NCBI GenBank assembly: GCA_037447655.1
Contig: JBBHKE010003449.1
Coordinates: 1-64,000 of the forward strand
DNA length: 64,000 bases
Reading direction: 5' to 3'
From: Zygnema cylindricum
Taxonomy: Eukaryota; Streptophyta; Zygnematophyceae; Zygnematales; Zygnemataceae
How positions within the stretch are numbered: the stretch's first letter is position 1; each line of letters begins with the position of its first letter. A program made the translations under genes and the position numbers. Shown piece by piece: positions 21,310 to 32,744 of the stretch. The notes below the pieces were generated by a model. It saw only the letters and a program-made list of their open reading frames with translations, made no database searches and had not been told where the DNA came from.

Positions 21310-21486
21310 ATGGCCTCTCCGCCGAGGCTGAGGGAGAAGATGACTGCGGAAATGAGCCATCCGGATAATCCGGAAGGCGCCCTGCTCACTCTCTCTGAAA
21401 AGGAAGTGAAATCCGCCCTCTCGAGAAAGCTGTGTGAGCAGCTTTGGGAAGTTTACAGGGGGGTGTTGGAAAATGTAGGATCTTAG
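21310..21486 (+). pseudogene. Tandem-pseudokinase gene, copy A, truncated by a copia LTR
   Basis: The ATG at 21,310 starts MASPPRLREKMTAEMSHPDN and matches copy B almost residue for residue up to GVLEN, about residue 55. There the copia LTR begins (21,474) and adds three codons before a stop. Everything from the first pseudokinase core onward is missing, and no continuation is found right of the copia and the sequence gap. Confidence 0.85.
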
Positions 21487-22123
21487 GCAAAAGAGTTTTA
21501 CTTAAAATAATTCTCATAACATAAATCATTACACAGCGGAAGCTCATAAAAGACAAGAGGAATATTCAGCCAAAAAAGATTTATAAGTGTTCTTGGCCGA
21601 AGCCTCTTTACAACATCTCTCTTCTCTCTTCTATCTCTTCACTCTTCTCTTTAAATAATCTCTACTCCAAGATTAATCCTCTATGATTAATTGGTTGATT
21701 AATTAATACACTGCACATGTACACTGCTGCCTATATATACTCGTTATTCTGCACTAAGAGACAACAAGAAAAGACAAGCAAAACTTAGCGTAGCGACGAA
21801 GTCTGTCCCTAGCTGACTGTGCACTCTTCAATGAAAGTTCCACGAAGAAAGGCGCACACGCTTCTTCCTTCGAACCAACAAACTCCAAACGTTGACTTAA
21901 ACACGTGTCGCTTCATGAACACACCTGCACGCAAATTGAAACACCTGCGCACGAAACAAACAAATGACGCGAAACGAAATAGTATGTTTCGTTCACGAAC
22001 AACAAAAGTACTGTCGCGAAACGACATCGTACTTTTTGTATGATGACGCGACAGTTCGCGTCAAACAAATTCAAGTTGGAATGACGCTTCGCGAAATGTC
22101 GCGAAAACGACAATATCCCAACA
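21474..22123 (-). repeat. Copia 3' LTR (minus strand) inserted in copy A
   Basis: Begins TGTAGGATCTTAGGC and ends TATCCCAACA on the plus strand (TGTTGGGATA...CCTACA in its own orientation). It is followed by ATCCCCCTC, the complement of the polypurine tract, and then RNase H sequence. TATATATAC near 21,735 and short inverted repeats lie inside. The other LTR is not present, so the target duplication cannot be tested. Confidence 0.75.
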
Positions 22124-22597
22124 ATCCCCCTCTTATTGTCGGATTCGCCAAACTCTTCAAAATAATCCAAGTTTTGGACGCCCCCTCTCAAACACATCAT
22201 GTGTGGCAGCCTTTGTCAACAAATCAGCCGCCTCCTCTTTCGTTGGTACGTACGAAAATTCAATCTCGTTCGCCATAACCAAATCTCTTACAAAATGCCA
22301 TTGGATCCTGATGTGTTTCGTCCTCTTGTGAAACACTGGATTTTTCGCCAAAGCCATTGAACTCATGCTATCAGAATAAATCGTCATACAACCAATAGGA
22401 ACACTTAACTCACGTAACATCTTCTTAATCCAAATGGAAGCCTTAGCTGCATGACACGCAACCATATACTCAGATTCTGTGGAACTCGACGCAACCGTAG
22501 GTTGTAGCCTAGAACTCCACGAGATCGCAGCTCCTCCAAAAATAAATGCATATCCTGACGTGGACTTACTTGAATCAAAATCGCCGCCCCAATCCGC
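22124..22597 (-). pseudogene. Copia RNase H end, cut by the sequence gap
   Basis: The minus strand encodes MVACHAAKASIWIKKMLREL, then SDSMSSMALAKNPVFHKRTK and DLLTKAATHDVFERGR, the C-terminal end of copia pol, ending right at the LTR. Upstream of it, SYAFIFGGAAISWSS-type sequence continues to the ten Ns at 22,598. It is closely related to the 24.1-24.9 kb element in protein sequence but has a different LTR. Confidence 0.85.
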
Positions 22598-22607
22598 NNN
22601 NNNNNNN
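22598..22607. other. Ten-base gap (N)
   Basis: Ten undetermined bases. The left side is copia pol and the right side is not, so the junction, and possibly much more sequence, is hidden or misjoined here. Confidence 0.99.
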
Positions 22608-22782
22608 CGGTAATAGGCTGTACAATCGTCTTCGATTGGACTTCTCCTTATGGATAGTCTGATCTATTTATTGAGATTCTACACATTGATGTTTATTTTC
22701 TCCAGAAAGTTGTTTTGTTTTTATATGACAACTATAAACTTATAAAAAATCCAGACATAATCCTATCTATTTCTCGACTCCG

Positions 22783-22892
22783 TCAGACGGAGATACAACA
22801 AGTGTGGGGGCTTGGATAGGGGAGTTAGAGGCAGACCGCCTCAGCTCTTTTTCTATCCTAATACAGACCTAGAAAATACTCAAATATCAACA
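22783..22892. repeat. Solo short LTR-like fragment
   Basis: TACAACAAGTGTGGGGGCTT through GACCTAGAAAATAC to ATCAACA parallels 60,660-60,781, the short LTR of the minus-strand copia at the right edge of the window. No pol lies next to it, so it is probably a solo LTR or fragment. The surrounding 22,608-22,997 has no other supported feature. Confidence 0.45.
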
Positions 22893-22997
22893 GTATATTT
22901 TTGTTTTGTTGAAAGACCTCTTTTATTTGTAGTTACACATCTTAGAGTTATTTATCTAGTCTGATAGGTATTCCTCTTCAGGTTAGCTTCTGCTAAC

Positions 22998-23306
22998 ATG
23001 TCGGATAATGGCTCTGCTCTTACTGCAAGTGCTCTTCTTGGCCTAAGTGCTCCACCTGCTCATCCGTGGACTAATATTCCTCTTACTGCAAGTGCTCCTC
23101 TTGGCCCTAGTGCTCCACCTGCTCATCTGTGGACTAATATTCTAGCTGGTGCAAGTGTGACTCAAAGTGCAAGTGGATCGCAGCCGAGTCAGTATGCCCA
23201 TGACCGTCAACATGACCCTCAACAGGGAGCCTCCCCCCCTTTTCTCCCCCCTCCTCCCCCCCTTGCCTCTCGTAGCCGGCAACCTCCCCTCTCACTTAGG
23301 CGCTGA
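22998..23306 (+). other. Ser/Ala/Pro-rich frame with a 63-bp tandem repeat
   Basis: The ATG at 22,998 opens a 102-codon frame with two near-identical 21-residue units (core GLSAPPAHPWTNI and GPSAPPAHLWTNI) from a 63-bp DNA repeat. It ends in the proline-rich edge of a pyrimidine tract. It may be the start of a retroelement gag, or chance coding in a repeat. No family is recognised. Confidence 0.3.
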
Positions 23307-23438
23307 ATCCCATCGCTTGGATTAAGGGAAGGGAGGGGAAGAGGGAGTGAGGGGAGGGGGAAGGGAAAGAGGGGAAGGGGAAGGGAGAGATGGGAGCGGG
23401 AATGGAGAGAGGGAAAGGGAAGTGAGAGAGGTGAGGGG

Positions 23439-24105
23439 TGATAGGAATAAGAGTCAATCGGAATGCGCTCACAAATACTTAAATGTCTCAATGCGGAAGC
23501 GATATTAAAATGAAATCAAACATTACAACACATCAAAAGCGCATAATCCAAAATAGAGAGAAATTAAATACTCAATAACATAAACTCATATTAACTCAAT
23601 CCTTAAACATTACACTTCTCTTTATTCATTCCTCCTTAATTGACTCTTAACTTGATTCCTAATTATTATTTCTTACTCACACGATGGCTTTTAAACTACG
23701 TCGTGGAAACAATCTAGAACACTAACTCCAGAAGTGTCTAAATATACTTAGACGTAAATGTGGTACAAAACAAAATGAAACTACTAGAAACTAATTTGAC
23801 AAAGTTCTGTACGACAAGCTTAACTTACGTGAAACGAACATACTAGACGTACAATGCACGAAACGAAACTTCTCGACGTAAGAAACTAGAACTTTAAAAT
23901 AATTAAATCTAATCGTGTACGTGTAAAAAGTACACGCACGAAATACTACATCAAACTATTCGAAACAAAACCAGATCTGCGAACCGACGCACGGAATTCT
24001 AAATGAAACCAAATTAAATACGCGAAGTGACGCGAGACCAAATCTAATCCACACTAAAAACAAACAAGCATCACGTAAACCTAGATTCAACAATTATACT
24101 TAACA
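23439..24105 (-). repeat. 3' LTR of the 23.4-29.1 kb copia
   Basis: Begins TGATAGGAATAAGAGTC and ends ATTATACTTAACA, followed by ATCCCCCTCTC, the complement of the polypurine tract. It repeats the sequence at 28,483. Confidence 0.9.
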
Positions 24106-24148
24106 ATCCCCCTCTCAATGTTGAATCTACACAAACTCTTAACCAAAC

Positions 24149-25430
24149 TCAAAACAATCTTAACTTAGGCCTTCCTCTCATAAAGACATCATACATAGCA
24201 GCTTTAGTTAACATGTCAGATGCTTCTTCACCTGTTGATACAAAAATGAACTCAATCTCACCAGCATTTACTAAGTCTCTCCCAAAATGCAACTGAATCC
24301 TAATATGTTTAGTCCTCTTATGAAATATACGATTCTTAGCCAATGCAATACTAGACATTAGCCAATGCAATACTAGACATACTATGTGAAAACAACTTCA
24401 TACACTTAATAAGAATTCCCAACTCACTTAACATCTCTTTTAACCAAATTGAAGCTTTGGCGGCATGGCAAGCCGCCATATATTCGGCCTCCGTCGAACT
24501 CAATGCTACCGTAGGTTGAAGTCTCGAACTCCACGAAATCGCACCTCCAGATAAAACAAAAGCGTAACCGGATGTTGACTTTCCCGTGTCGAAGTCTCCA
24601 CCCCAATCGGAATCGCAATATCCAAAACAATCTAACTCTGAATCCGCCTTATAAACTAAACCATAACTTAAAGTTCCAACCAAATATCTAAAGATCCTTT
24701 TAACACTCTCCCAATGACACTTCTTAGGTGCTTGACAATACTTACTCACAATACTAACAGCAACTGAAATATCTGGTCTAGTTCCAACACTAAGATACAT
24801 CAAACAACCAACTGCTTCTCTATAAGGTACATCAATTGTTGGCTCATTTTCTGCTTTACTCAACTGAATTCTAGGATCCAAAGGTGTACTCAAAGGCTTA
24901 GCATTCAACATAGAGAATCTAGCTAAGACTTCCTTACAATATTATTCTTGACTAAGTTTCAAAAAACCAAACTCATCTCTAATCACCTCAATACCAAGAA
25001 TGTACTTAGCTTCTCCTAAGTCAGTAACTTTGAAGAATTTACTAAGAAAGCATTTCAACTCCTGAATCCTTTCAAGAATATCTGAAATCATAATAAAATC
25101 ATTAACATACACACTAAAAATAATTTGATCAACTCCTTCTCCTTTCACATAAACACCTAAATCTGAAAATGTCCGAACAAAGACAAAATCCAAAAATACC
25201 TTATAAAGACGAGTGTATCATGTCCTTAGAGCTTGTTTAAGTCCATAGAGCGACTTCTTCAACTTCCACACATGTCCAGATTTGCTCGAAACTCCTCTTG
25301 GAATCTTCATATAAACTTTTTCTTCCAATTCTCCATTTAGAAAAGCGGTTTCAACATCCATTTGGTGGATATGCTTTCTCTTAGCAGCATCAATCGCAAT
25401 AATCATCCTTAAACTATCAAACTTAACCAC
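24149..25430 (-). pseudogene. Copia reverse transcriptase and RNase H with stops
   Basis: Minus strand: [20 protein letters not shown] and [14 protein letters not shown] lead to a TGA where Trp is expected (near 25,216). Then comes FSVYVNDFIMIS, where the catalytic YVDD is YVND, the conserved LGEAKYILGIEV, KPLSTPLDPRIQLSKAEN, the RNase H motif LSSTEAEYMAACHAAKASIW, and KRTKHIRIQLHFGRD to the end. Another stop lies near 24,945. A 22-bp tandem duplication at 24,336-24,379 shifts the frame near the end. Confidence 0.9.
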
Positions 25431-25960
25431 AGGTGCATATGTTTCTGTATAATCTATACCTTCTTTCTACTGAAAACCTTTACCAACTAATTTTGCCTTA
25501 TATTTTATAATTTCACCTGATGCACCCGTCTTAGTTTTAAATACCCATTTACAATCAATAGCTTTCTTTCCCTTTGGTAAAACTACTTTTTCAAATGTTC
25601 CATTATCAATAATAGACTTAAGTTCTTTCTCAAAAGCTGGTTTCTATTTTTAATTCCAATCACTTGATGCAACAGCTTTCTGAATAGGACGTAGGATCCC
25701 CATTCAGAGACTCACTCATAAATTGTTATAAAAGAAACTCATTTAACCTAGCATCTGAAATAAAATTGACCGACTTATCCTTAGCATTCATGTGAAGAGA
25801 TAATCTCTCAGGAGCCTTTCCCTTATTTGCTCGATTACTTCTTCTAACAACAATATTTTTTTCAACAACATCATCTCTTTCACCTTTTTCACTTACACAT
25901 GGCTCGGCATCCCCAAATCCTCAAATGTCGAACAGATGGAATCCTGCCACTCCGCAATTC

Positions 25961-26600
25961 TTAAGGCGTCTTATCTCCAGAAACCGAAGTTAGTCTTCTG
26001 TTGCAAATGTAATTTGCTGTAAAAACAGCTTCTCCCCAAAACCTCACACTATGTTTAGTGTTATGCAACATAGCTATAACCATCTCTTGAAGTGTCCTAT
26101 TCTTCCTCTCAGCAACTCCATTAGACTCAAGTGTGTATGCAGCCGTAAATTGCTGTTTAATACTTCTTTTCTGACAAAAGTATTTAAAAGCAACAAATTC
26201 TCCTCCATTATCTGATCTAACTGCTTTTAACTTTATATCCGTTTCTCTCTCAGCCATTACAACAAATTCCCGAAACTTATATAACGCTTATGACTTATGT
26301 TTCAACAAATATACCCAACTCTTTCGACTATAATCATTCACAATTACAAAGATATATTTATGTCCTCCTGGACTTAATGGTTTGACGTCTCTACATAAGT
26401 TTACATGAACAAGCTCCAGGGGAGCACTAGCTCTATACTTCACATCTTTAAAAGGATGAGATTTTCTAATCTGTTTCCCTTTGCTACAACCATTACAACC
26501 TTGAATATTTTCTCCTGATACACATTCTAATCCTCTTGCTCCTCCACTTTTCATCATATTCTTTATGTTAGACTCAGAAGTATGACAAATCCTTTGATGC
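25961..26600 (-). pseudogene. Copia GAG-pre-integrase and integrase
   Basis: Minus strand: HQRICHTSESN and GCNGCSKGKQIRKSHPF form the zinc-binding lead-in. The integrase core reads LELVHVNLCRDV, where the first catalytic Asp is Asn, then VRSDNGGEFVAFKYF and LESNGVAERKNRTLQEM with the second Asp and the Glu intact. TAG replaces the Trp before HQRICH (near 26,600) and TAA a Gln near 26,286. The region 25,431-25,960 is the divergent linker to reverse transcriptase. Confidence 0.85.
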
Positions 26601-27127
26601 TATAAACTTAAATCTCCTCTTTCAAAACTTACAGCATTGACTGAAATTACTGATTTCTGATTCTCTTGTGGTCTAATCCATTTTAACTTACTTTGCATAC
26701 AATCAGTTACATAACCTTCTCCAAATCGATTTCTTTCTCTATCTTGGAAAACTATTCTTCCATTTTCAAACGAGGTTACTCTACCACCATTCCTTTGTAT
26801 TTGAGGAACACTAACAAGGTTTACAACTCCATCAAGAAAGTACAAAGTATTGTTCAGATTTACTTTCTTTACAACAACTTTACCATTCATATTCTTAACA
26901 GATAAATCTAATCTGAGAGTTCCCACTATATCTATTGGAACAACATTTCCACTAGCAACCGTAATAGTCTTATGAACTGTAAGCTTTCTCAAATCTGTAA
27001 ACAAACTTAAATCACTATAAACATGATGAGTTGCACCTGAATCAACTATCCAATCTTTATAACTTTGACTCCCACATGTAGAATTTGCAAAATTGACAAC
27101 AACATTTCCATCTTCTTTCATTATCAT
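26600..27127 (-). pseudogene. Copia aspartic protease region
   Basis: Minus strand contains DWIVDSGATHHVYSDLSLF, the copia protease active site with its Asp-Ser-Gly intact, followed by GTLRLDLSVKNMNGK and NLVSVPQIQRNGGRV. It leads directly into the GAG-pre-integrase segment. Confidence 0.9.
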
Positions 27128-27205
27128 AGAAAATTTTAGAGACTTATCGCCTTGATCGTCATTAAAATCTGAGTAGTGGGTTTGATGTCCTCCTCCACGT
27201 GATTG

Positions 27206-28345
27206 TCAAAATCTTCCACGACCTCGTCCTCGTTGTCCACTTCGACCTCTTCTTCTATCCGAGTAGTAAGATGATCCTCCTCCATTTCGTTGAAAACACT
27301 GAGCACTAACATGTCCCCATTTCCGACAAATGTTGCATTGCTTTTCCCTATCTGGACAGTTAGTAGCCATATGTCCTTCCTTATTACACTTATAACAAAT
27401 AATACGACTTAGATCACCCTGATCACTATAACCTCTTCCAAAACTTGAATGCTGAAAATTGTTCCTACCCCCTCTTGATCTAAATCTTCCTCTACCTCCA
27501 CGACCACGTAGAGAATATACCTCAGACGTGTCAGTGTGGTTTACATTACTATTTCCAAATCCTCTACTATCTTTCTTTTTACTCTTCTCTGCGCCTTTTA
27601 GAAAGTTAATAGCAAAATCAAAAGTGGGTTTTTCTGTATATCTTATAACTTCTACTGTAACATCAAACTTAGATGGTATTCCATTCAGAAACACAAATAC
27701 TTTTTCATTTTCAGGAGAAAACTTTCTTGCGCTATTCAACTGCTCTATCAAAACATTAAATCTTTTTAGAGCATCATTAATCGACTCATTACCCTTCATC
27801 CTAAACTGAATAAAGTCTTGAAATACATAATTAGATTTAGTTGCAAATCCCTTCTCATACAAATTTTGTAGATGAGTCCAACAAGCATGAGCCATATCAT
27901 GAGTTAACATATGCTCATGAACTGAACTACTACTACTTTGAAGTAATGCTGTCATAGCTGCCATATCTTTATCATCCCACTTTTTCCTTCCTTTTGCATC
28001 TAATGGTCTTTTCTTTTCTCCTATAAGTATTTTCCACGATTTCTTTGGAGTAAAAGTTCCCTGAATATATCTCTTCCATACAGGATAATTATTTCAATTA
28101 AACATGATAGTCTTAGACGACACCTTATAATCTGACTCTTCATCAGAACTCGACTCATCATCATCATCATGAAAAGGTACTTTCATTTTGCCCTTTTTAC
28201 TCTTCTTAGAACTCTCATCATCTGAATTGCCCCCAAATGTAGGAGTTTTACTGAAAGATTGTCCTTCTCTTTTTGCCTTTAGAAATTCGTATAGTTCCTC
28301 CATAGTCGTTGGATCAAACTGAATTGTGAGACTCTCCTTCGCCAT
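27206..28345 (-). pseudogene. Copia gag with two CCHC zinc knuckles
   Basis: Minus strand: ATG at 28,345 (MAKESLTIQFDPTTMEEL), an acidic Ser/Asp-rich spacer, TIMFN then a TGA near 28,102, NNYPVWKRYIQGTF, and the gag core HDMAHACWTHLQNLYEKGF with ESINDALKRFNVLIEQLNSA. The C-terminus has RGG-type repeats and two knuckles, CYKCNKEGHMATNC and CNICRKWGHVSAQC. A TGA replaces a codon near 27,204. It would package element RNA if intact. Confidence 0.9.
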
Positions 28346-28467
28346 TGATAGCCTCTCCGATTCTCCAACTCCAAAAGTGACTTCAGTGTCTTATCTCTTT
28401 ACGGCGTATTCCTCCACCATCACTTATAAACTTTTAATAAGTTCTTAACGCCAATCTAAATAAACAC

Positions 28468-28482
28468 TGCTCCGATACCAAT
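28468..28482 (-). promoter_or_regulatory. Primer-binding site for initiator Met-tRNA
   Basis: On the minus strand, directly after the 5' LTR, the sequence reads ATTGGTATCGGAGCA. TGGTATCGGAGC differs by one base from the usual plant copia site TGGTATCAGAGC, complementary to the 3' end of initiator Met-tRNA. This fixes the element's orientation and LTR boundary. Confidence 0.85.
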
Positions 28483-29091
28483 TGATAGAAATAAGAGTCA
28501 ATCGGAATGCGCTCACAAATACTCAAATGTCTCAATGCGAAAGCGATATTAAAATGAAATCAAACATTACAACACATCAAAAGCGCATAATCCAAGATAG
28601 AGAGAAATTAGATACTCAATAACATAAACTCATATTAACTCAATCCTTAAACATTACACTTCTCTTAATTCATTCCTCCTTAATTGACTCTTAACTTGAT
28701 TCCTAATTATTATTTCTAACTCACACGATGGCTTTTAAACTACGTCGTGGAAACAATCTAGAACACTAACTCTAGAAGTGTCTAAATGTACTTAGACGTA
28801 AATGTGGTACAAAACAAAATGAAACTACTAGAAACTAATTTGACAAAGTTCTGTATGACAAGCTTAACTTACGTGAAACGAACATACTAGACGTACAATG
28901 CACGAAACGAAACTTCTCGACGTAAGATACTAGAACTTAAAAAAAAAAAAATCTTATTGTGTACGTGTAAAAAGTACACGCTCGAAATACTACATCAAAC
29001 TATTCGAAACAAAACCGAATCTGCGAACCGACGCACGGAGTTCTAAATGAAACCAAATTAAGTACGCGAAGTGACGCGTGACCAAATCTAA
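28483..29091 (-). repeat. 5' LTR of the copia, outer end missing
   Basis: Begins TGATAGAAATAAGAGTC, matching the LTR at 23,439 up to GTGACCAAATCTAA. It then passes abruptly into purine-rich unit B sequence where the other LTR continues for another 58 bp. Confidence 0.9.
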
Positions 29092-30170
29092 AGAGGAAAG
29101 GAAGGGAGAGAGGGGAAGGAAGGGAGAGAGGGGAAGGAGAATGGGGAGAGGGGAAAGGAAAGAGAGAGAGAGGCAAGGGGGGAGGGGGGGGAGGGGGGGG
29201 TAGGGGGGGCAGGGAAAGAAAAAGGTGGGCGTAAGAGAGGAACAGGGTGGGAGAGAAGCGAGGGTCGTCCACTCTCTCTGAGAAGGGCGGGAGAGGGAAG
29301 GGTAGGAGGGAGAGGGGAGGACAGGGAGGGGGAAGGGGGATGGGGAAGGATGGGAGGGGGCGTGAGATGGAAAAAGAGGAGTGGTAAAAAGGAGTTATTC
29401 TCTGTTTTTTTTTTTTTTTTTGAGAATTTTAGTGAGGACAAATAATAAATTGGAAAAAAAAAGATATCTCTGGTTCCAATAGGGGTGGAGGAGAGGAGGA
29501 GAAGGGAGGGAAGGGAGGGGAGGGGGATGGGGGAGAGGTCGGGGGGGGGGTGTGGGAGGGTGGGGGTGGGTGAATACTATCTGTAACACAACATAAGTGA
29601 GGGAAAGGAAGGAATTTTTTTAATTTTCTGATTTATTTTTTCTAAAATCATATGTATGGGGAGAGAGGAATATACAATCCCCTCCCTTTTCCTTTCTATG
29701 CGTTTATTTGTATATCTATATTACGTACGTTATTTCCATTTAACGTGTTGAGAGGTCGAGAGAGGGGCGTGGGGAGAGAGGGAGAGGGAGAGGGTGTACT
29801 TTATGTTGAGAGAGTGTAGAGGCCTTTGAGGACTCAAAGGTGGAAGAGGAGGGGAGTGGGAAGAGGATGATTCTCGTCCCTTCCCTCCCTCTCTTCCCCT
29901 CCTCTTTTCCCTCCCTCTTCTCCCTTTCCTCCCTCCCTCTCCTCCCTCCATCTCCTCCCTCTCCTCGCTCCATCTCCTCCCTCTCCTCCCTCCGAAGAGG
30001 AGGGGAGTGGGAAGAGGATAATTCTCATCCCTTCCCTCCCTCTCCTCCCTCTCCTCCCTCCCTCTACCTTCAAACACCCCTTGGTAGAATTTGAAGAGGG
30101 AGTCCATGGGGACGAGAGAGGAGGAGAGAGTGCGCTCATCCGCTTCCCCGTTCCCTGTCAGCCAGCCATG
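29092..30170. repeat. Purine/pyrimidine-rich tracts of unit B
   Basis: Long G/A-only runs (29,092-29,390 and 29,480-29,575), then CCCTCC/CTCTCC runs (29,878-30,070) flanked by purine runs. Mirror-type purine tracts such as these can form triplex structures. Open frames here are compositional. Confidence 0.8.
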
Positions 30171-30559
30171 ACCTTTTCTCTGTACTTTTTTATGTGCTTT
30201 TTTTGGTATTTTTTCCGCTTGTTAATATTTGCTATTTCGAGAAGTACGGACGCTTTCGATCTTGTCGGCGCGCTTATTCTGTTATCGGTGCCCTACTGTA
30301 CGGAAACATTTTGGGCGGCAGGTCAACAGGTCTACTGGTCAAATTCTAGACTCTCCTTCCTTATTGGTCGGTGGCCAATGACGTCCTTGAGTTACGGATA
30401 CACAATTTATTTTTTTGGACGTATCTGTATTTTGGACCTTTCGCCAGGCTGTAGTGTGGCCTGGAGTCTCCTACTCTTCCGACCAAACTCGACTCACTCT
30501 AGCTGTTGTCGGTGCAGTAGGGTTTAACTTTAACTTTTACTGTGCGACGTATCCAGTTA

Positions 30560-30741
30560 CAACCGCGAATCGTTTTTAGCGTCAATGTTTTTTTCGCCAC
30601 TTAAAACATCTTTTCTTCTTACACACTTGCTGGATTTTTAATTTGAGACCGGCTCAGATCCAAAATCCGACAGGTGTGTACGGAGTAAAAAATGTTTGAA
30701 GTGGCGGAAAAAACCTTGACGCTAATAACGATTCGCAGTTG
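30560..30741. mobile_element. Palindromic TA-target MITE in unit B
   Basis: Begins CAACCGCGAATCGTTTTTAG and ends GCTAATAACGATTCGCAGTTG, flanked by TA. It is the orthologous insertion of the unit A element at 19,779 and is slightly shorter. Confidence 0.7.
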
Positions 30742-31869
30742 TAATGTTCATCTTTTTTGGGCGGCGTTACGAATCGGACTAAAGAGAACTGTACGGTCTG
30801 TGGAGAGGAAATCTATACCGTTGAATGAGATCTGCAGTCGGTGGCCGATGCCGTTCATGTCGACACATCATTTTCTTAGGTCCACGTGACAGTACAATGG
30901 ACAATATAGTACTGTAACATCCTAGGCAACTGACATGATCTTAAGGAGTCAGACTTTACCGTAAGCTGGCCAAACGTGAGAAAACGTACGATATATGTCC
31001 ATGTGTAGGTGTGAATCCGTCACCGACAACGATGCTGTAAATCTACAGCTTGTCTTTAAGGTTTGAAATGCAGCGAGCTGTACTGTACCGTACTCCATCG
31101 CACCGACAATATCTTGACTGTAAGGACTTTAGTCTAAAACAAGTCCAAAAAACTGTTGACTGTTTCCGAGTAGTCAAAGAGCTTTTTCGAAAGAAAGGTT
31201 TCCGATTTCATATGCGACTACCTTCAAAAGAAATGACGGTCGGATTTAGAGTGCTTGCCACGTAAAAAGCATCCAACGGTCGATCACAAAGCTAAATGCT
31301 TTTGACTGCCGAATTATATCTTCTGTAGTACAATACATGGAAATAGTACTGTACTGTTTCTTCATAAAAGTACAATAAATGTACGAACGTTGCCCCAATC
31401 TCAGCCCTTATTTCCTTCCTGTCAAGTCTGTCACAATTCCCACCAGCTCGCCTCTCTTCCTTCTCCTCTCCCCTCCCCGTCTTTCCTACTCTCCTAAAAT
31501 CCTCCCACCGACCAGTCTTCTCTGTTTCATTTCTTCCAGTGAATCCGTAATATCCACAATATCCGTATAATCTGTAAAATTGCTGGCATCACCTCATATT
31601 GGATGACAGATTGTTACATTGCGCTCTCTTTTACCAAAACTCAGTATTCTGAAACCCTCACCAAAGCTCTTTTTCCCACCTAACCTCCTCACCTGCATCT
31701 GTCCTTTCTCCTGTAAACAATTTCTTCAAAAATACGTCTATTTTTCGCAAGAATGTGGTGTGCTTGTTGTACTCTATGTTATACTCTAGTTTAACAAAAT
31801 AAATTATTTACTACTGCCTAAAAAAACACGCATAGTAGAAATAAATTGAAAAATACCAAGTATTGAGCT

Positions 31870-31920
31870 GCCTTCGAGTATATATACTTTTCATAACAAG
31901 GACAGAGACGTCTTCGAGTT
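31870..31920 (+). promoter_or_regulatory. Putative TATA box of pseudokinase copy B
   Basis: TATATATA at about 31,879-31,886 lies 133-140 bp upstream of the ATG at 32,019, followed by a conserved leader (AAATTAGGGTTTCTT). The context is identical to unit A and lost in unit C. Confidence 0.5.
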
Positions 31921-32018
31921 CAAGAGGGTGAAAGTAAAACCAGACAATCAAGACTGCGAAATTAGGGTTTCTTTGCTGTACTGCTGCAAATACCCATGTG
32001 CTGCTCGCCTCATACTCC

Positions 32019-32744
32019 ATGGCCTCTCCGCCGAGCCTGAGGGAGAAGATGACTGCGGAAATGAGCCATCTGGATAATCTGGAAGGCGCCCTGCTCACTC
32101 TCTCTGAAAAGGAAGTGAAATCCGCCCTCTCGAGAAAGCTGTGTGAGCAGCCTTGGGAAGTTTACTGGGGGGTGTTGGAAAACCTTGTGGTTGTCCATGT
32201 TTTGGGACATAATGACAACGTGGTGGAGATCGCACATCAGATGCACAGTGTCAGCCATCCCCACGTGGCAAAGGTCATTGGCTGGTGTCAAAATAGTAGG
32301 AGTATTGTGGTGCAGGTAGGCCACTGGCGCACCTTAAGGCAGCAAATAGAGTGTAATAAGTTGACCTGGCTGGACTGCTGTCAGATAGCAGACGAGGTGG
32401 CATCTGCAGCTGCTCATTTGACCAGCCGAAGTGGCGGTGTGAAAATAGATCCTTCCCTTGTATTCTTCGATATCGACAAGAACAGCAAGGTTGTTTACAT
32501 TCCTGATGGATCTGACAGTGCAACTCACAGTTTTGGCCGCTTTCTAAAAGACATGGTGGAGAGACCACTGCAGGGTATCAATGCCATCCCTGCAGCTGAT
32601 CTGGGCGACTATCTCGAGACAGGAGCTGATGTCATGAGAGAACTCGATCAGATAGCTGACATGTGTGGAAACGATGAAGATCCCACATCCATGGAGGAAA
32701 TTGCAGCGAAAATCACCAACATTTCCGAAAAAGCGAATGAGAAG
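32019..32744 (+). CDS. Tandem-pseudokinase protein, copy B, exon 1 (first pseudokinase)
   Basis: ATG at 32,019 (context actccATGgc). The N-terminus is a helical leader (LEGALLTLSEKEVKSALSRK). The rest aligns with the kinase at 5,155: PWEVYWGVLENLVVVHVL over the ATP-lysine strand with His at the Lys position, MHSVSHPHVAKVIGW equals HPHILLLIGY, LTWLDCCQIADEVASAAAHL equals LTWKDKVRICREMASAVAYM, and GVKIDPSLVFFDIDKNSKVV equals the HRD catalytic loop but without HRD or the Mg-binding Asn. DFG is replaced by PDG. It is therefore a catalytically dead kinase fold, about residues 45-235. It ends at AAG|GTCAGG (32,744), phase 0. Confidence 0.8.

Larger units (their letters stand above)
17320..21473 (+). 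repeat. Repeat unit A (truncated copy of the pseudokinase unit)
   Basis: Purine-rich tracts at 17,340-17,870 and 18,283-18,920, GTAGGG/GTAGAG-type repeats (17,880-18,050), a mixed purine/pyrimidine block (19,080-19,370), and a roughly 1.9-kb unique-looking upstream region (19,380-21,300) are all repeated in the same order in units B and C. Marker blocks include GGGCGGCAGGTCAACAGG (near 19,535; 30,315; 37,983). The unit ends where a copia LTR begins at 21,474. Its left edge is fuzzy. Long open frames in the purine tracts are compositional artefacts. Confidence 0.8.
23439..29091 (-). mobile_element. Near-complete Ty1/copia retrotransposon
   Basis: Minus-strand element with a 3' LTR at 23,439-24,105 and a 5' LTR at 28,483-29,091. 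Between them lie gag, protease, integrase, reverse transcriptase and RNase H in copia order. By eye the LTRs differ by only a few percent, mostly transitions, so insertion is fairly recent. The outer end of the 5' LTR is missing about 58 bp, with unit B purine sequence directly abutting, so no target duplication can be read. Stops and catalytic substitutions make it non-autonomous. Confidence 0.9.
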
